Below the pieces are notes generated by a model. The model did not search any database. It saw only the letters and a program-made list of their open reading frames with translations, and was not told the DNA's origin. The position numbers were made by a program, and so were the translations under genes. From AB-629-J13 sp964518835 (GTDB lineage Bacteria; Fidelibacterota; Marinisomatia; Marinisomatales; AB-629-J13), in contig CAZFKU010000012.1 of NCBI GenBank assembly GCA_964518835.1, forward strand, positions 1-30,744: 30,744 nucleotides of DNA, read 5' to 3'. Shown in pieces: positions 16,338 through 23,736 of the stretch (positions are counted from its first letter, which is position 1; each line of letters begins with the position of its first letter).

Positions 16338-16367
16338 TTCCCGAAAAGTCGGGACACGCTAACCGGA
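16310..16367 (-). pseudogene. Damaged tRNA copy lacking its 5' end
   Basis: The - strand reads CCGGTTAGCGTGTCCCGA, then CTTTTCGGGAAGGTC, then an intact T arm (GGAG TTCGAAT CTCC) and CACCCGA. The 5' acceptor strand and D-stem start are missing, and the anticodon loop has collapsed to a 4-6 base loop on a TCCCG(A)/(T)CGGGA stem, so it cannot be a working tRNA. The stop codon TAG of the nuclease ORF lies in its D-loop sequence. Compare the other fragment at 16711-16763. Confidence 0.7.
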
Positions 16368-16607
16368 ATTCTTGATTAACTCCTCGATAAAGATGCGGCT
16401 TTTCATTCGTTTTAGTTCCCTCTCTCTTTTAATTGCTTCAGATTTTGAATTGTAACTTTCTGTATGACATATCTTCCACGGAATTCCTGAACGGGTTGAC
16501 TTTGTGTGACCATTATTATGTTCATCAATTCTGCGCTGTAAATCATTGGTATGACCAGTATAATACCGATCCCTTTTTTCACTATACAAAATGTAAACCG
16601 AAACCAT
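16359..16607 (-). CDS. Small GIY-YIG (URI-type) nuclease
   Basis: The 82-residue single-domain protein has VYILYS (4-9) and YYTG (15-18) as its GIY and YIG elements, then NDLQRRIDEHNNG (21-33) with the catalytic-type Arg, and KSEAIKRERELKRMK (55-69) with the metal-ligand Glu57. This is the UvrC/intron-type endonuclease fold seen in small YhbQ-like proteins. The ATG begins 3 bases after the tRNA-Pro 3' end, and the last codons (TCC GGT TAG) are part of a second tRNA-like sequence. The ORF is thus set exactly between two tRNA copies. The sequence of its ends is repeated, as expected of a mobile or duplicating unit. Substrate is unknown; a DNA nuclease acting at tRNA genes is an inference. Confidence 0.88.
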   Translation of the reverse strand: MVSVYILYSEKRDRYYTGHTNDLQRRIDEHNNGHTKSTRSGIPWKICHTESYNSKSEAIKRERELKRMKSRIFIEELIKNSG

Positions 16608-16638
16608 TGTCGGGGTGGGGAGATTCGAACTCCCGACC
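16583..16638. repeat. Direct repeat, copy B (tRNA-Pro 3' arm plus nuclease start)
   Basis: Partner of the repeat at 16282-16337. It covers the T arm and 3' acceptor of the intact tRNA-Pro and the first codons of the intact GIY-YIG ORF. The distance between copies (300 bases) equals one ORF plus one tRNA 3' part. Confidence 0.85.
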
Positions 16639-16684
16639 TCGTCGTCCCGAACGACGCACGCTGACCTGACTGCGCTACACCCCG
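16610..16684 (-). tRNA. tRNA-Pro(CGG)
   Basis: The - strand folds as a full cloverleaf. Acceptor CGGGGTG pairs with CACCCCG, followed by discriminator A. The D arm opens with GCGC. Anticodon stem CGTCG/CGACG encloses the loop TTCGGGA, giving anticodon CGG. The T arm is GGGAG-TTCGAAT-CTCCC. CCA is not encoded (the genome reads ACAATGG). The nuclease ORF starts 3 bases after the 3' end. It decodes CCG proline codons. Confidence 0.93.
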
Positions 16685-16710
16685 AAAAATAATCTCATTT
16701 TTTAAAAAAC

Positions 16711-16763
16711 AACCGACCTTGCCAATAAACCGGGACACACTAACCGGACTATACCCCATTCCG
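16711..16763 (-). pseudogene. Fragment of a tRNA gene (5' half)
   Basis: On the - strand this reads GGGGTATAGTCCGGTTAGTG, then TGTCCCGGTTTATTGGCAAGGTCGG, then breaks off into A/T-rich sequence. It shares CCGGTTAG.GTGTCCCG...AAGGTC with the damaged copy at 16310-16367 and keeps the 5' acceptor that the other lacks. The T arm and 3' acceptor are gone. The two may be halves or decayed copies of the same tRNA-like unit. Confidence 0.6.
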
Positions 16764-16800
16764 AATTACCAATATATTGAACCAAAATCGTGTGTGGAAT

Positions 16801-17412
16801 CTAAAGAAAAACTTTTATTATAAGAAATCCACCAATAAGAAGGATGGTGAATGATATGGTTAATATATTAAAATATTTATCAATAAAAGACTTAATGGAT
16901 TCTCCAAATTTCCAGATGAGTCCTGCTACCAGAAAAAACCGTGCTGATCTACTAATTGTTGATGCTACAAGAAAAAGTGGTAAACTGATATCAAATGCTC
17001 CTGCAGAAATCGTGAATATCTTGTATGGGATGGGTGTAAATCCTGCAGTGAAAATAATCATGAATCCGTATTCTGAATACCGCTGTTGAATAGATGTAAA
17101 TAACTGCTCTGTGAATCCGGGAACATTATTGAAGAAAAAATGAGCGATTCCGGAGTATACGCTTCCCTCCCACCACAGAAAATGTCCGATTCCATATCCA
17201 AATAATCCACCAGCAATACTTGCAATGCTGCACAACAGAGCAAAATACAGTGATCTATTCCTGGCTCCCAACGCTAATGCAATCAGCAATACATCTGGAG
17301 GAATGGGGAAAAAAGAAGATTCTGCGAAGGCTAAAATAAAAAGAGCCATGGGTCCATAGGGTGTGTTGGCCCAGTGCAAAACCCAATCGTATAATTTGCG
17401 TAAGATTTTCAT
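16801..17412 (-). CDS. YqaA-type DedA/VTT-domain membrane protein
   Basis: The start is ATG 17412, which overlaps the glycosyltransferase stop as ATGA; a GTG at 17418 is possible. The 203-residue protein has about five hydrophobic segments. It carries the YqaA-subfamily stretch FAESSFFPIPPDVLLIALAL (near 27-46), a GYGIG segment, and GFTPIPYKIFTISAGAF, the re-entrant loop region with conserved Pro and Gly of DedA proteins. DedA relatives include flippases for undecaprenyl phosphate or phosphatidylethanolamine, and YqaA members are less studied. Its neighbours, a GT2 enzyme and a phosphodiester glycosidase, suggest a lipid-carrier or envelope-glycan role (inference). It is the last gene of its cluster, next to tRNA debris. 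Confidence 0.85.
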   Translation of the reverse strand: MKILRKLYDWVLHWANTPYGPMALFILAFAESSFFPIPPDVLLIALALGARNRSLYFALLCSIASIAGGLFGYGIGHFLWWEGSVYSGIAHFFFNNVPGFTEQLFTSIQQRYSEYGFMIIFTAGFTPIPYKIFTISAGAFDISLPLFLVASTISRSARFFLVAGLIWKFGESIKSFIDKYFNILTISFTILLIGGFLIIKVFL

Positions 17413-18077
17413 ACCCACAAGAAACTTTTAAGCCATAGGGAAATAAATTTCAAAAAATCCGGAACGTAATTCATAGATGACTTAGATTCGTTGTAAATGG
17501 TTGGAATTTCAATATGATTTATGGTTACACCCATGATACAAGCTTTAATCAGGAATTCACTTTCCATGTGGAATCCCGGTTCATGATTATTGCATTTTTG
17601 ATAGATTACTGCAGGAAAACCACGGTATCCGCATTGAGAATCTTTTATAAGAGTATTAGACCGAATGGATAGTAATAAACTGGTTAACATGTTGGATAAT
17701 TTCCTGAACAGCGGCATTGTTTCCCTGTTCTTTCTCCATCCCAGTTTAATTTCGATTTTTCCATCATCATCAAAGTGAGAGATTAGTTCAGGTGGATGCT
17801 GAAGATCTCCATCCATAGTGATAATCCAGTTTTTCCCATGCTCTACTGCATATTGTGTTCCAATGGAAATGGCATTTCCCTTTCCCCTATTTTTCTCAAT
17901 ATTAATTTGTTGAAAGGGATAGGAACTTACTAGTTTTTTTGTCCCATCCGTACTGCCATCATTGATAAATATAAAGTCACTTCTGGTGTATTGCTTTAAA
18001 TATGGAATAAGACCTTTCAAACTCATTTCTTCATTAAAAACCGGGATGATTATCAGTGAATTTTTCTTAATTTTCAT
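17409..18077 (-). CDS. Family 2 glycosyltransferase, dolichyl/polyprenyl-phosphate sugar transferase-like
   Basis: The 222-residue protein is a GT-A fold enzyme with IIPVFNEE (10-17), NDGSTDGT (39-46), the helix start KNRGKGNAI (62-70) and the metal-binding DGDLQHPPE (89-97). Near 150-175 it has the QCGYRGFP and HMESEFLIKA segments typical of polyprenyl-phosphate mannosyl/glucosyl transferases. No membrane helix follows, so it resembles the soluble DPM1-like form. The acceptor is probably a lipid carrier. Its start overlaps the upstream gene by 11 bases and its stop overlaps the YqaA start by 4, so the three are tightly coupled. Confidence 0.88.
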   Translation of the reverse strand: MKIKKNSLIIIPVFNEEMSLKGLIPYLKQYTRSDFIFINDGSTDGTKKLVSSYPFQQINIEKNRGKGNAISIGTQYAVEHGKNWIITMDGDLQHPPELISHFDDDGKIEIKLGWRKNRETMPLFRKLSNMLTSLLLSIRSNTLIKDSQCGYRGFPAVIYQKCNNHEPGFHMESEFLIKACIMGVTINHIEIPTIYNESKSSMNYVPDFLKFISLWLKSFLWV

Positions 18078-19002
18078 AACATGTAACTACAATAGCCGAC
18101 ATTACTTCCCGTTCCTTTGAAGTTCCAGATGGTTTATTAATCAATTGGTCACTCACAACGAGAGCTGATGATCCCCCACCGTCCAGATTTAAGGCCTCCA
18201 CACATTTCAGATTTACCATGATCTGGGCTAATTCTTCCAGATACACCCCTCTACTGGATGCCTGCCTTCCGTCAACCACAAGAATGATCATTGTATTTTT
18301 ATCCGTGTAACCAATTGCTGTGCGGGGATGAATTTCGGGAATTTTTGTACCAAAAAATACTTCCTCCTCATCTGTTATATAAATTTTCCCGTTTTGCACT
18401 AATACCGGTCCACCGGAAATTGCCGATTCAACTTCCCAGGGGAATCCATCATTAAAATCTATTATTGCAGGAGGAGTATTTACACTGTTTTTGTGGGAGT
18501 TTTGAAAAGAGTACAACGTGTCATTCCTACCACTCACCCATGAAATATCCATGATTTTATCTCTAAACCCAACAGTTCCCCTAGTGGTATAAAACCGTTT
18601 CCCATTTCTAAGTACCGATAGCAACGGAGCAGAAATAGTTGAATCCTTAGTTTTTAATAAACCCACATGCCTTGCAGGAAATTCATCCATCAAAAAATAT
18701 CCTCCGTTAACTACAAGACATGCATCTAAACGGTCTGCAATTTGCGATGGCGTTTCTTTCATATCATCATCATTTCCGGAAACAACTTCTACATCAATAT
18801 TAGGAGAACTTAAATCAATTTCCGCATAAAATGCTTTGAGTGGTATCTCAGGATTTCCCCCTGAAAAAAGGCGAATACCATCTGAATTAAAAATTCCATT
18901 TCGATATGATTTCCAAGACAGTTTGATATTTTCTATGGGCTCATCCTGAGATGTGCAGGAAAATAATCCAAAATAAAATAATATTACATATTTATATGTC
19001 AT
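18067..19002 (-). CDS. Secreted phosphodiester glycosidase-like protein (NAGPA domain)
   Basis: The 311-residue protein has a hydrophobic N-terminus ending in L-F-S-C (Cys16), a near-lipobox, so it is probably a lipoprotein. The NAGPA-domain marks are present: VVNGGYF (97-103), HPRTAIGYT, VVDGRQ followed by SRGVYLEELA, and LNLDGGGSSALVV near the end. In animals this fold uncovers mannose-6-phosphate. In bacteria, homologues cleave sugar phosphodiesters in exopolysaccharide or teichoic-like polymers. Its coupling to a GT2 transferase and a YqaA protein suggests that it trims an envelope glycan. One base separates it from the DUF2914 gene upstream. Confidence 0.88.
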   Translation of the reverse strand: MTYKYVILFYFGLFSCTSQDEPIENIKLSWKSYRNGIFNSDGIRLFSGGNPEIPLKAFYAEIDLSSPNIDVEVVSGNDDDMKETPSQIADRLDACLVVNGGYFLMDEFPARHVGLLKTKDSTISAPLLSVLRNGKRFYTTRGTVGFRDKIMDISWVSGRNDTLYSFQNSHKNSVNTPPAIIDFNDGFPWEVESAISGGPVLVQNGKIYITDEEEVFFGTKIPEIHPRTAIGYTDKNTMIILVVDGRQASSRGVYLEELAQIMVNLKCVEALNLDGGGSSALVVSDQLINKPSGTSKEREVMSAIVVTCYEN

Positions 19003-19003
19003 T

Positions 19004-19648
19004 TTAATTCACACTGAATGATTTTTCTCCAATGGAATTTCCCTCAGCATCAACTATTTTAACTTTCCACATTCCTTTTTGATTTTTATTTATTCTTTTA
19101 CGGCTCCAACATCGCCAGAATGGGGATGGAAATACTTCCATTGCTATCTTTGCCTTAACTTTTCCATTTTGTTCCCAAATGTGGGTTATTGTCTGAATAT
19201 CAGAGTCGGTATTTCTAATTCCTGTAAAACAAAATAAGGTATCCATTTTATTCATAGTAAAGACAGTATCAACATCAATCGGCTTTCGTTGTTCCACGAT
19301 AATCCCACGGCAAATTTTAATGGAGCGGACTTCCAAATCATTTTTGATTTCCTGTTCAATGTGAATATCAGCAGAATCCTCAGAAATAAACGGTGCAGAA
19401 TCAAAGATCGTATCTGAAATGGCAAATATTGTATCTACGTCTTCCATTATAGAATCCGTTTTTTTGAACACTTCTAATGCTTCAATTGGTTCCGGTTTTG
19501 GTTCACTTTCTGTTGAAATGAATATTATGACTGCAAACAACAGATAAATAACGCCCACCACCATAGCAGTTCGGTAAATCTTGAAATAAACCGCTGTGAG
19601 AATAATAAGTACGGTGAATAAAAAAATAGAAATATTAAATGTGAACAT
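19004..19648 (-). CDS. Membrane-anchored DUF2914-domain protein
   Basis: ATG 19648 is chosen over the TTG at 19651 because CAGGA lies just upstream and ATG is preferred. The 214-residue protein has two N-terminal membrane segments (about 2-20 and 26-44), an acidic Asp/Thr/Ser-rich linker (45-100) and a C-terminal DUF2914 domain (about 105-214). The domain pattern includes RSIKICRGI, FCFTGIRN, ITHIWEQNG, PSPFWRCWSRKRI and GMWKVKIVDAEGNSIGEKSF. The domain is a beta-rich extracytoplasmic module of unknown function, often found in environmental Gram-negatives. It heads the envelope cluster. An unusually aromatic and basic FWRCWSRKR patch could mark a binding face. Confidence 0.8.
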   Translation of the reverse strand: MFTFNISIFLFTVLIILTAVYFKIYRTAMVVGVIYLLFAVIIFISTESEPKPEPIEALEVFKKTDSIMEDVDTIFAISDTIFDSAPFISEDSADIHIEQEIKNDLEVRSIKICRGIIVEQRKPIDVDTVFTMNKMDTLFCFTGIRNTDSDIQTITHIWEQNGKVKAKIAMEVFPSPFWRCWSRKRINKNQKGMWKVKIVDAEGNSIGEKSFSVN

Positions 19649-19814
19649 CAATCCTGTTGAAAATGGATTGAGAAATCTATAAAATAAATTGCTTTAAATT
19701 TTAGTATTAAATGTGGGTTTTAAACTCTTTAAAGTTGCCAATTATTTCGTACTTTCTAATCCCTAGCTGGAGATTGGAAAAACAGGCGACAACTGCAACT
19801 CTTTAAAAACAGAA

Positions 19815-19837
19815 TTGGAGTATGATTTGTACTCCAA
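19815..19837 (-). terminator. Hairpin after tRNA-Ser, possible terminator
   Basis: TTGGAGTA (19815-19822) pairs with TACTCCAA (19830-19837) around a 7-base loop. On the - strand it lies 36 bases downstream of tRNA-Ser and is followed by TTCTGTTTTT, an adequate but imperfect T run. Confidence 0.5.
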
Positions 19838-19872
19838 AAAATGGTAAATCTACTGATTAGAACAAAGGATTG

Positions 19873-19963
19873 CGGAGAGGGAGAGATTCGAACTCTCGAA
19901 CCAGGTCATCCCCGGTTACTCACTTAGCAGGCGAGCGCCTTCAGCCAGCTCGGCCACCTCTCC
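19873..19963 (-). tRNA. tRNA-Ser(GCT)
   Basis: The - strand gives a 91-nucleotide class II tRNA. Acceptor GGAGAGG pairs with CCTCTCC, with discriminator G. The anticodon loop CTGCTAA, on stem CTCGC/GTGAG, has anticodon GCT. A long variable arm (TAACCGGGGATGACCTGGTT region) is typical of serine tRNAs, and the T arm is GAGAG-TTCGAAT-CTCTC. CCA is not encoded. It lies between the DUF2914 gene and dprA on the same strand. Confidence 0.95.
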
Positions 19964-20033
19964 ATAATATTTATACTGTGAAAACAGGACGTGAAATTAC
20001 CTAATCCAATTCCCATTTCAAAGCGGTTGGTAT

Positions 20034-21131
20034 TTAAATCACAGAAATAAACTGCTTTCCGCTCAATTGGTGTACGACTCCTTTTAACTCTAAATTTAGC
20101 AGTTTAGTCAACAATTCAGTGATGGGGATTTTTGCCTTCTCAGCTAATTCATCAATGTGGATGGGGTCAGATGACAACAAGTGGGTCAAAGACTTTTCTG
20201 CTTTTGTTAATTGTATATTCAATTCCGTCTGCTTGGATTCGGTTGGATTGAACAACCTGGGGTGAATTGAAGAAAAAATCTCCTTTCCCGAATCCACAAG
20301 CATAGCACCGTGTTTTATCAGGCGATTACATCCCTTGCTTTTTGAATCTGATATCCGTCCCGGGATAACAAAGACATCACGGTTTTGATCCACAGCATTG
20401 AGTGCCGTCAGGATCGCTCCACTTCTATTTCCTGCTTCCACCACCAAAACACCGTGGGATAAACCGCTGATGATCCGATTCCGTCTGGGGAAATTTCCAG
20501 CTTCCGGTTTGGTCCCAAATGGAAATTCTGAAATGATCGTACCCTTTCCAATGATGGAATCAGCGACTTTTTTATTTTCAGCCGGATATATGACATCAAT
20601 TCCAGATCCCAGGACTGCAATTGTCCTGGCCCCAAGTTTTAATGTTGTTTTATGTGCGTTTGTATCAATTCCCCGTGCCAATCCACTGATGATGGTTAAT
20701 CCTTTTTTTATCAAATTTTCTGTGAACTTTTTTACAACTGAGCGACCATAAGGCGATGGGGACCTTGTTCCCACCACTCCCAGACAATCTTCTCTTGACA
20801 AAAGGGGATTTCCCTTGACATAAAGCAATGCCGGCGGGTCAAAAATCTTTTTAAGCAGAAATGGATAGGTGTCATCCCAGAATGTGGTGTGAGATATTCC
20901 GGATTTTTCCGATTTTTCCACTTCTTTTTTCCCAAAATCAAAATCTTTGTATGCTTGAATTGCATTTGCAGTTTTGATATCAATTCCCGGGACTCGGCAC
21001 AATTCTTTTGTTGAATAATCGAAAATTTCATTAGGGGACGAATATTTTGTCACAAGGTGCCTAGCTTTTTGGCTTCCCAATCCATGAATGTTTAAAACAT
21101 TGATCAATCCTACTAATTCTGTTTTATTCAT
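20034..21131 (-). CDS. dprA: DNA-processing protein DprA/Smf
   Basis: The 365-residue protein has an N-terminal helix-hairpin-helix/SAM-like region (HGLGSQKARHL, CRVPGIDIKTANAI; 16-58), the DprA Rossmann-like core with SGLARGIDTNAH (149-160), VLGSGIDVIYP (173-183) and FPRRNRIISGLS (214-225) plus NRSGAILTALNA (235-246), and a C-terminal winged helix (about 310-365). DprA protects incoming single-stranded DNA and loads RecA during natural transformation. It overlaps obgE by 8 bases. With comEA in the neighbouring operon it hints that the organism can take up DNA, though dprA also occurs in species not known to be competent. Confidence 0.96.
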   Translation of the reverse strand: MNKTELVGLINVLNIHGLGSQKARHLVTKYSSPNEIFDYSTKELCRVPGIDIKTANAIQAYKDFDFGKKEVEKSEKSGISHTTFWDDTYPFLLKKIFDPPALLYVKGNPLLSREDCLGVVGTRSPSPYGRSVVKKFTENLIKKGLTIISGLARGIDTNAHKTTLKLGARTIAVLGSGIDVIYPAENKKVADSIIGKGTIISEFPFGTKPEAGNFPRRNRIISGLSHGVLVVEAGNRSGAILTALNAVDQNRDVFVIPGRISDSKSKGCNRLIKHGAMLVDSGKEIFSSIHPRLFNPTESKQTELNIQLTKAEKSLTHLLSSDPIHIDELAEKAKIPITELLTKLLNLELKGVVHQLSGKQFISVI

Positions 21132-22083
21132 CCAAATACTCCGATATAGAGTTTACCAGGGATTTCAATCCATCTCCCGAAATGGAAGATATTTTCGGAT
21201 AATCCGGTAAGTCCGGTTGATTTTTTTGAGCTAATGTATCACTTTTCGTCAAAACAATTATTCGTGGTTTTTTTAATATATCCAGATTATAGTTTTCGAT
21301 TTCATTCGTGAGAATAGTCAGGGATTCGTTTGGGTCAGGATCATTAACATCAATGAGAAATACAAGTACCCGGGTTCTTTCAATGTGTTTTAAGAATTGA
21401 TGACCAAGTCCTTTTCCCATGCCCGCTCCTTTAATTAACCCTGGGATATCTGCCATGACAAAAGATTTAAATTCGCTGAATTTTACCAAACCTAAATTAG
21501 GATTGACCGTTGTAAATGGGTAATTAGCGATTTTTGGATTTGCATTAGACAAAACAGACAACAGAGTGGATTTTCCAGCATTTGGTAATCCAACCAAACC
21601 CACATCCGCAAGTATTTTTAATTCAATTTGAAAAATTCCCTTTTCCCCTTTTTCCCCTGGTTGGGCTTTTCTGGGTGAGCGATTTTGTGAAGATTTAAAA
21701 TGGCTGTTTCCTTTTCCTCCTCTTCCTCCCCTGCATGCAATGAAGGTTTCACCATCTTCAACCAGATCTGCTAATACATCATCTGAATTTTTCATTTTAA
21801 TAGTTGTCCCCGGTGGTACAGAAACCTCACGACTTTCCCCGTTTTTTCCATGTCTATTATTTTTTCCGCCCGGATCTCCCCTATCTGCTTTATAAATGGA
21901 ATGATATCGGATATCCGCTAAAGTCCGCAGGTTTGGATTCACAATAAACATGCAGTTTCCTCCGTCTCCGCCATCACCGCCGTCAGGACCACCTTTGGGG
22001 ATAAATTTCTCTCTGCGAAATGACACAGTGCCACTTCCACCATCTCCTCCCCATAATTCAACTGTGGTTTTATCAATAAACAT
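21124..22083 (-). CDS. obgE: GTPase ObgE/CgtA
   Basis: The 319-residue protein has the Gly-rich Obg fold (1-158, many GGDGGDGG and GGRGGKG turns) and a GTPase domain with G1 GLPNAGKS (165-172), G2 threonines in YPFTTV (188-193), G3 DIPGL (212-216), G4 TKSD (279-282) and G5 SISG (300-303). Obg acts in 50S ribosome assembly and growth or stress control. The variable C-terminal OCT domain is absent. The stop overlaps dprA by 8 bases, and 36 bases separate it from icd upstream. Confidence 0.97.
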   Translation of the reverse strand: MFIDKTTVELWGGDGGSGTVSFRREKFIPKGGPDGGDGGDGGNCMFIVNPNLRTLADIRYHSIYKADRGDPGGKNNRHGKNGESREVSVPPGTTIKMKNSDDVLADLVEDGETFIACRGGRGGKGNSHFKSSQNRSPRKAQPGEKGEKGIFQIELKILADVGLVGLPNAGKSTLLSVLSNANPKIANYPFTTVNPNLGLVKFSEFKSFVMADIPGLIKGAGMGKGLGHQFLKHIERTRVLVFLIDVNDPDPNESLTILTNEIENYNLDILKKPRIIVLTKSDTLAQKNQPDLPDYPKISSISGDGLKSLVNSISEYLDE

Positions 22084-22119
22084 GATTCAGATTTCAGTCT
22101 GAATTCTATCCAAAACAGT

Positions 22120-23382
22120 TTACATATTTTGGATTATTTTTTCTCCAAATTCAGAACAGGATAGTTTTACCGCATTTTCCATCAAACGATGGAAATCGTA
22201 AGTGACTTGTTTTGACTTGATTGTCTTTGCCATACCTTTTTTAATGATTTCCCCTGCTTCAGACCAGCCTAAATAATCAAACATCAATGCACCAGATAAA
22301 ATGACGGAGGAGGGGTTTACCTTATCCATTCCGGCATATTTCGGAGCTGTACCGTGAGTGGCTTCAAAAATTGCATACCCGGTTTCATAATTTATATTTG
22401 CACCGGGTGCGATCCCAATTCCTCCCACCATTGCGGCTCCTGCATCAGAAAAATAATCCCCGTTTAAATTTAATGTTGCCACCACATCATATTCAATGGG
22501 ACGGGTTAGAATCTGCTGTAAAAACGCATCTGCGATCATATCTTTAATCAGTATTTTTCCTTCATTTATCGCCTTTGATTGAACTTCATTTGCTTTTTCT
22601 TTGCCTTCCTTTTCCGCAATTTTATCATATTGAGCCCATGTAAATACATAATTACCAAACTCCCTTTCAGCAAGGGAATATCCCCAATTTTTAAAGGCTC
22701 CCTCAGTGTATTTCATAATATTCCCTTTATGAACTAAGGTAACGGATTTTCGCTTATGATCTATCGCATACTTTATTGCGGCTGAAACAAGCCTCTCTGT
22801 CCCTTCCCTCGAAACCGGTTTTACACCAATTGATGACGATTCCGGAAACCGAATATTAGTGACACCCATTTCATCCTGCAGAAATTGTATGACTTGATTC
22901 ACTTCCCCGGTTTCTGCCATCCATTCGATTCCTGCATAAATATCTTCGGTATTTTCCCGAAAAATAACCATATCCACCCAATCAGGATGGACAATCGGTG
23001 ACGGAGCTCCGGGAAACCATTGTATGGGTCTCACGCAGGCATACAGATCCAATTCCTGGCGTAATGCAACATTCAAGGAACGGATACCACCGCCGACCGG
23101 AGTTGTCAAAGGACCTTTGATTGCAACATGGTACTTTCGGATTGAATCTAATGTCTCCTTCGGTAACCATGAATTCTTTAAATTGAATGCCTTTTCTCCT
23201 GCGAATATTTCCTCCCAGTGTACCTTTCGATTTCCATTATAAACACGGTTTACTGCACTATCAAAAACCCTCTGTGCGGTTTTCCAAATATCCTTCCCAA
23301 TTCCATCTCCTTCAATGAAAGGAATTACGGGATTATCAGGGGTTTTTATACATCCATTTTCAATTATTATTTTTTCCGGCAT
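22120..23382 (-). CDS. icd: NADP-dependent isocitrate dehydrogenase
   Basis: The 420-residue enzyme oxidises isocitrate to 2-oxoglutarate and CO2. The substrate segment IRSLNVALRQELDLYACVRP contains the phosphorylatable Ser of the E. coli enzyme in the same context. FRENTEDIYAGIEW and NLNGDYFSDAGAAMVGGIG carry the metal and substrate residues. EATHGTAPKYAGMDKVNP has the Lys-Tyr pair that marks NADP rather than NAD specificity. Length and sequence are of the E. coli type I enzyme. It lies 8 bases after fmdB and 36 before obgE. With the transhydrogenase at 7371-10176 it forms a second NADPH source. Confidence 0.98.
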   Translation of the reverse strand: MPEKIIIENGCIKTPDNPVIPFIEGDGIGKDIWKTAQRVFDSAVNRVYNGNRKVHWEEIFAGEKAFNLKNSWLPKETLDSIRKYHVAIKGPLTTPVGGGIRSLNVALRQELDLYACVRPIQWFPGAPSPIVHPDWVDMVIFRENTEDIYAGIEWMAETGEVNQVIQFLQDEMGVTNIRFPESSSIGVKPVSREGTERLVSAAIKYAIDHKRKSVTLVHKGNIMKYTEGAFKNWGYSLAEREFGNYVFTWAQYDKIAEKEGKEKANEVQSKAINEGKILIKDMIADAFLQQILTRPIEYDVVATLNLNGDYFSDAGAAMVGGIGIAPGANINYETGYAIFEATHGTAPKYAGMDKVNPSSVILSGALMFDYLGWSEAGEIIKKGMAKTIKSKQVTYDFHRLMENAVKLSCSEFGEKIIQNM

Positions 23383-23390
23383 GTCAAATT

Positions 23391-23678
23391 TTATTCACTT
23401 TTTTTCGTTTCGGTTTTCTTTTTCTTTGGTGGATCAGTTTTATTATTCTTCTTTTCTTTTCCGTTTTTTTCCGATGATGATTTCTCTTTTTCTTTTCCTT
23501 TTACATAATCCGTCAGGTAAAACCCGGAACCCTTAAATATGAGACCTGAGCCACCCCCGACTAAACGACGAACTTTCCCCCCGCATTCAGGACATTTTTT
23601 AATTGGGTCAGCTGACATGGATTGAAATTGTTCAAAACCATGTCTGCATTGGATACATTTATAATCGTAAGTCGGCAT
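23391..23678 (-). CDS. FmdB-type zinc ribbon protein with long Lys-rich tail
   Basis: The 95-residue protein begins with the FmdB signature MPTYDYKC and has one zinc ribbon (Cys8, Cys11, Cys29, Cys32). A Gly-rich GGGSGLIFKGSGFYLTDY segment (47-64) and a highly charged Lys/Ser/Glu tail (65-95) follow. FmdB-like proteins were named from a regulator of formamidase expression, but most, including this type, have no settled function; ribosome or RNA contact is plausible from the basic tail. It starts right after the coaD terminator hairpin and lies 8 bases before icd, so it probably opens the icd-obgE-dprA unit. Confidence 0.88.
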   Translation of the reverse strand: MPTYDYKCIQCRHGFEQFQSMSADPIKKCPECGGKVRRLVGGGSGLIFKGSGFYLTDYVKGKEKEKSSSEKNGKEKKNNKTDPPKKKKTETKKSE

Positions 23679-23697
23679 TTAATAAATAAATATTGAT

Positions 23698-23736
23698 AAA
23701 AAAAAAGAGCGGGAATTTAAAATAGAATTACCGCTT
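23698..23736 (-). terminator. Rho-independent terminator overlapping the coaD stop
   Basis: On the - strand AGCGG-AATT (complement of the 23726-23735 arm) pairs with AATT-CCGCT (complement of 23708-23717), a 9-bp stem with one mismatch and an 8-base loop, followed by T9 (23698-23706). The coaD TAA at 23728-23730 lies inside the stem. It ends the eight-gene hrcA-coaD unit. Confidence 0.85.

Noticed and set aside
16412..16759. Open frame of 115 codons across tRNA-Pro and the nuclease
   Set aside because: It is the tRNA-Pro and tRNA fragment read as protein, overlapping the nuclease in another frame; a well-known annotation artefact.
19652..19872. CRISPR or phage attachment site near tRNA-Ser
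   Set aside because: Only a single hairpin and short A/T repeats; no tRNA 3' duplication and no integrase.
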